NCBI GenBank assembly: GCA_025769875.1
Contig: JAGFNK010000858.1
Span: 1 to 19,779 of the forward strand
Direction: 5' to 3'
Length of the DNA stretch: 19,779 bases
Origin: Russula earlei
Taxonomy: Eukaryota; Basidiomycota; Agaricomycetes; Russulales; Russulaceae
The translations under genes and the position numbers were made by a program. The notes below the pieces were generated by a model. That model was given only the letters and a program-made list of their open reading frames with translations. It was not told the origin of the DNA and made no database searches. This document shows, one piece after another, positions 17,111 through 19,779 of this stretch. The number at the start of each line of letters is the position of its first letter. Positions within the stretch are counted from its first letter, which is position 1.

Positions 17111-17680
17111 GTTGCCCTGTTGTTCCCTTATCATCTGTGTGAACCTGAGTGCAGTCGAATGAACAAACGTTCTCGCGTTCCCGCTAGGTGCTCCTCCTCT
17201 TTGGAGCTTCAGTCTTATGAAGTCATTCTGCATTCTTGGACACACTTCACCGCCCCATGGGCTCAGGTGTGCACTTCCTGGGGGGGCTCCTTCCCGGCAC
17301 ACGACCGTGCTACTGTCACACGATATGAGGGAAACGACGTTGCACACCACAACGCTTGAGTCAAAAACACTATGGGGCTGCCTCAAGACAGCCCATGGGT
17401 ACAACATGAGGGAAAAATAATAGATATAGACCATGATTTTGAGTTGTAATTCATCTAATACACATGTGGAGGTGGCTTGAGTCCAGCTCCACCAATTCTC
17501 ACTCAAATCTCATGAAAACAATGGGGCTGCCTAGCCCTCATTCAGGCGATTCAGGGACAATATGTCTTATGTGAATTGAAGCTGTTTTGAGGGAGATATT
17601 TGCCCCACACGTTTGAGAGGGTTTTCTGCGCCGATTTGGGTGGAATTCAAACTCTGCCAAGTGCGCTGAAAACAGCAATA

Positions 17681-18373
17681 ATCTGGGGTTTGAATCCCAT
17701 GAGGAGTTTGTGTGGTGATTGTTGTGACACCTCATGTTTCCATGAATTGTGTGCATATTCCACAATGGGGAGCATTTTTGCCCAGGAGTGTGGATGGGTC
17801 ATGGTCCAGGGTCTTAGGTATTGTTCTAGCCAGGCATTCATTCTTTCAGTTTGTCCATCAGTTTGGGGGTGGAACACGGTTGACATGTTTTGTTTGATGC
17901 CTAGACTTTTGCGTAGGGCTTTGGAGAAGTTTGAAGCGAATCGGGGGTCTCTGTCAGATATGATTCTTTTTGGGATGCCGAACCAAGGCACAAGGTGTTT
18001 TAAATACTCATGTGCAATGCCTGTCCCATTGATTGTTTTGTTGCACGCAATGAATTTGGTTGCTTTGGAACATCCTTGATCAACAATAGTAAGAATGCTG
18101 TTGAATCCTTCTGATTTTGGTAGGTCAGTGATAAGGTCCATTGATATGTATTGGAATGGGCCTTGTTCAACATGTGTGTCAAGTGGAAAGGTCATGGCCT
18201 TTTTCCTTGGTAGGTTAGTTTTGGATTCTTGACATTTGGCGCAACCTTTTACATATTGTTCTATGAACTGTCGTAATCTGGGTCCTTCATAATGTTGTTT
18301 GACTAGGTCCCATGTATTGGCTATTCCAGGATGTCCTGCAGGTGGGGCGTTGTGGAATTGTTGTAAGATTTCT
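17681..18373 (-). pseudogene. pol: pol B, 5' part: integrase zinc-binding domain and catalytic core
   Basis: It starts abruptly at LTR G2 with the integrase HHCC domain (EILQQFHNAPPAGHPGIANTW ... GCAKCQESK). The core then runs in one unbroken frame to the X2 insertion: ISMDLITDLPKSEGFNS (first Asp), GIPKRIISDRDPRFASNF (second Asp), FHPQTDGQTERMN (Glu), ending LLMGFKPQI at the TA. All catalytic residues are intact, which makes this the best preserved retroelement coding block here. RT and RNase H are absent because of the LTR G2 junction. Integrase would insert cDNA into the chromosome in the nucleus. Confidence 0.9.
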
Positions 18374-18860
18374 TGTCACCAACTGGGGTGGTGTCACTGA
18401 CAAATCGTTTCACGTGCAAGATGTGCACACTGAGTTGAGCGAGATGACAAGTTCTCGCAATTGGGGTTCTCGGTGACAACACAGCAACAGCTAGTGTGTA
18501 CCACGGAGAGGAATTATGATGAATAAGTCTTCGCATTTGAAGACTCAAAGAGATAAGGGAATTTCTCAGATGTTTGCTTGATTCCCTGCAAGCCTACAGT
18601 TCCGAAGCTGAAATCCAGTGATATTCATGAGAGAACAAGCTTAAGGCTTGTCCTCTTCTACAGACAGGTTTATATGGACGGTATGTCCTATATCAAATAG
18701 TAGACATGAAGTAACAGCGAGGCGATCGAGACTGGAACACGCTGGAAAGTGGTGGTACATGCGAGGCTAATGAGTCATGAGAATGCATGGGAATCATGAG
18801 GCTTGTCCGGGTAGGCTTGTCTGGATGCCGGTCTGGTCCAAAGAGCCGGTACTTGTGACA
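18374..18860 (-). mobile_element. LTR G2, 487 bp
   Basis: tgtcaccaac...acttgtgaca with the same TGTCAC/GTGACA termini as LTR G1 and collinear similarity throughout. TATA-like CATATAAAC lies on the minus strand at about 18676-18668. It abuts the pol B integrase on the left and the gag G2 polypurine tract on the right. Confidence 0.9.
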
Positions 18861-18875
18861 TCACCCCCTTGTTAA
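18861..18875 (-). promoter_or_regulatory. Polypurine tract of element G2
   Basis: GTTAACAAGGGGGTGA on the minus strand, directly before TGTCAC. It matches the tract of G1. Confidence 0.8.
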
Positions 18876-18947
18876 CGTCTAAGCGATGTAAGGAATAATG
18901 GTGGAGTGGCAGCGATGAGTATGGAAGTGGAGTTGATCATGGGGGAC

Positions 18948-19779
18948 TCAACACATCCTGTCAGTCTTGCATCGTCGGTGTGGGTTTCTGCAGATGTCAG
19001 CTATGTGTCCATGGCGATTGCAGAGGACGCAAATGGTGATTTTGGGGCATTCAAAGGTGTCGTGCCCTCTGTTGTGACCCAAGCACACTTGTCAGAGAGT
19101 CAGGGAGAGAACTGATACCAAGGGTCCATTAGGGCTTGTTTGGCATCTTGGTGCTCTTGATCGGTGAGCTGAGGCATGGTCCCAAACAAGACTCATGGTT
19201 CAAGACGAGCTTTGGCATTAGCCTTGGCTAGTTTGATCTCTGAGTCCCTTACTGCCCATACCATGTCGTGATATCTCTCTTGAGCAGTGACGAGACTGTC
19301 TGCCATTTGTCATGTCTTTTTTATGGCAAATCAATAGCATCGTACTTTGGCTTCCAGAGACAGATCTTGTTTGAATCTGAGTGCTTCATCTATAGCCGTG
19401 GTTTGTCGAAGGCCGTCTTTGAACAGGAAGGCATCTTTTTGTGTAAGAAGAGGGCGAGGGTAGGGGTCAGCTCGTGCTCGGATGGGTATGTGGTGAGTGG
19501 GGCATCCAGGACCATAAGTGGCCAATAGGGAGGAAGCTGTGTGTGAGGTTGGGGAGGACAAAACGAGGGGGAAGCATATCATCTTTTTACCTGGGTCTGG
19601 GATCAGCAGTTCTAGTCCAAGGTCCCCTTCTTCCCATCCTTCTCTGAGTTCTTCTAGCTCAGAAGGTTGGGTGTGATTGATAGGTGGTTCGTAGATGGGG
19701 GGTGGTGTTCTTTCAAGGTTTATTGGGGTGGAGTTTTCATTGATCAGGACATATTTTCGACCCATTCAATGGTAGGGGT
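18948..19779 (-). pseudogene. gag: gag G2: Gag with CCHC zinc knuckle region, decayed, runs off the right edge
   Basis: Related to gag G1 throughout: LGLELLIPDPGK, ATYGPGCPTH, DEALRFKQDLSLEAKV, MPQLTDQEHQDAK and CVLCNRHGHIADIC all have G1 counterparts. It ends at TGA 18950-18948 after RMC, the same stop position as G1, about 70 bp before the polypurine tract. Lesions: a frameshift near 19330 (stop after KVRCY), TGA at 19195-19193 where G1 has Arg, and a frameshift in the first zinc knuckle near 19090 that loses a Cys. The N-terminal part lies outside the window. As in G1, nothing from pol lies between gag and the LTR. Confidence 0.82.

Larger units (their letters stand above)
14456..17678 (+). 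mobile_element. Element X2: 3223-bp non-autonomous relative of X1, inserted in pol B
   Basis: The ends are ttgccattttcagcgcactt (left) and, in reverse complement, ttgctgttttcagcgcactt (right). TA flanks it at 14454-14455 and 17679-17680. Removing it with one TA rejoins pol B in frame (...GFKPQI then NINLEDNN...), which proves both boundaries. Content: left TIR 14456-14802, an interior with an SPT repeat copy 14803-15900, and right TIR 15901-17678. There is no transposase, so mobility would have depended on an X1-type enzyme. The TIRs are unequal (347 bp against 1778 bp), so one arm was shortened or replaced. Confidence 0.92.
15901..17678 (+). repeat. Right TIR of X2, about 1.78 kb, CpG-rich
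   Basis: It is the reverse-complement counterpart of 2521-4314 over its full length, and its first 265 bp also match 5782-6046. It keeps many CpGs lost from X1: 16441-16560 has 12 CG where the X1 equivalent has about five. Read outward (plus strand) it has a TATA box, roughly 0.85 kb of C-rich sequence and an AATAAA. Two plus-strand frames (16311-17027 and 16654-17109) share patches with X1 frames (TDESQ-TAEEPRT, VATVHFG), but indels break collinearity, so I do not call a gene. Confidence 0.88.

Noticed and set aside
15901..17678. Reading the 1.8-kb repeat as an LTR because it has a TATA box and AATAAA
   Set aside because: The copies face each other as inverted, not direct, repeats, the flanks are TA duplications, and a Tc1/mariner transposase lies between them in X1.

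Overview
The window looks like a transposon graveyard from a filamentous fungus, most likely a basidiomycete (Agaricomycetes). Three things suggest this: 46-49 nt GT-AG introns in a Tc1/mariner transposase, chromodomain-bearing Ty3/gypsy pol genes, and heavy CpG-directed decay (repeated CGA to TGA stops). I see no convincing intact host gene. Almost every interpretable base belongs to nested mobile elements, and all retroelements read on the minus strand.

Layout, left to right. (1) 28-870: a charged, Lys/Glu/Arg-rich open frame with a 21-bp tandem repeat and no early ATG. (2) 1180-2518: a Ser/Thr/Pro/Ala-rich low-complexity repeat ('SPT repeat'). (3) 2519-6046: 'element X1', a decayed Tc1/mariner element with about 1.8-kb terminal inverted repeats (TIRs) and a minus-strand transposase with three introns. 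Its right TIR is cut by an LTR. (4) 6047-7556: a retroelement ('C') reading gag - polypurine tract - LTR, with no pol. (5) About 7560-8726: a CpG-rich stretch with 63-bp tandem repeats and a TATA box, probably an LTR ('LTR A'). (6) 8738-11800: a decayed chromovirus pol ('pol A'), from RT thumb through RNase H, integrase and chromodomain to a long C-terminal extension. (7) 11801-13556: LTR G1, polypurine tract and gag G1, again gag-only. (8) About 13640-14455: a putative LTR fragment and the 3' part of a second chromovirus pol ('pol B'). (9) 14456-17678: 'element X2', a 3223-bp relative of X1 carrying a second SPT copy between unequal TIRs, flanked by TA. (10) 17681-18373: the 5' part of pol B. 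(11) 18374 to the window end: LTR G2, polypurine tract and gag G2, leaving the window on the right.

How it fits together. X2 inserted into pol B. Removing X2 plus one TA rejoins pol B exactly in frame, which fixes X2's ends and its TA target-site duplication. X1 and X2 share termini and TIR sequence, so they are one family. X1 carries the (dead) transposase, while X2 has lost it and holds an SPT segment. X1's right TIR stops exactly where LTR C begins. Two unrelated gag-only LTR families (G and C) have gag running directly into a polypurine tract and LTR. This is the architecture of non-autonomous TR-GAG elements, which would need pol supplied from elsewhere.

The most interesting points are the extremely long TIRs of the Tc1/mariner family and the transcription-unit signals inside them, the SPT segment within a mobile element, the two gag-only families, and the contrast in CpG content between adjacent segments.
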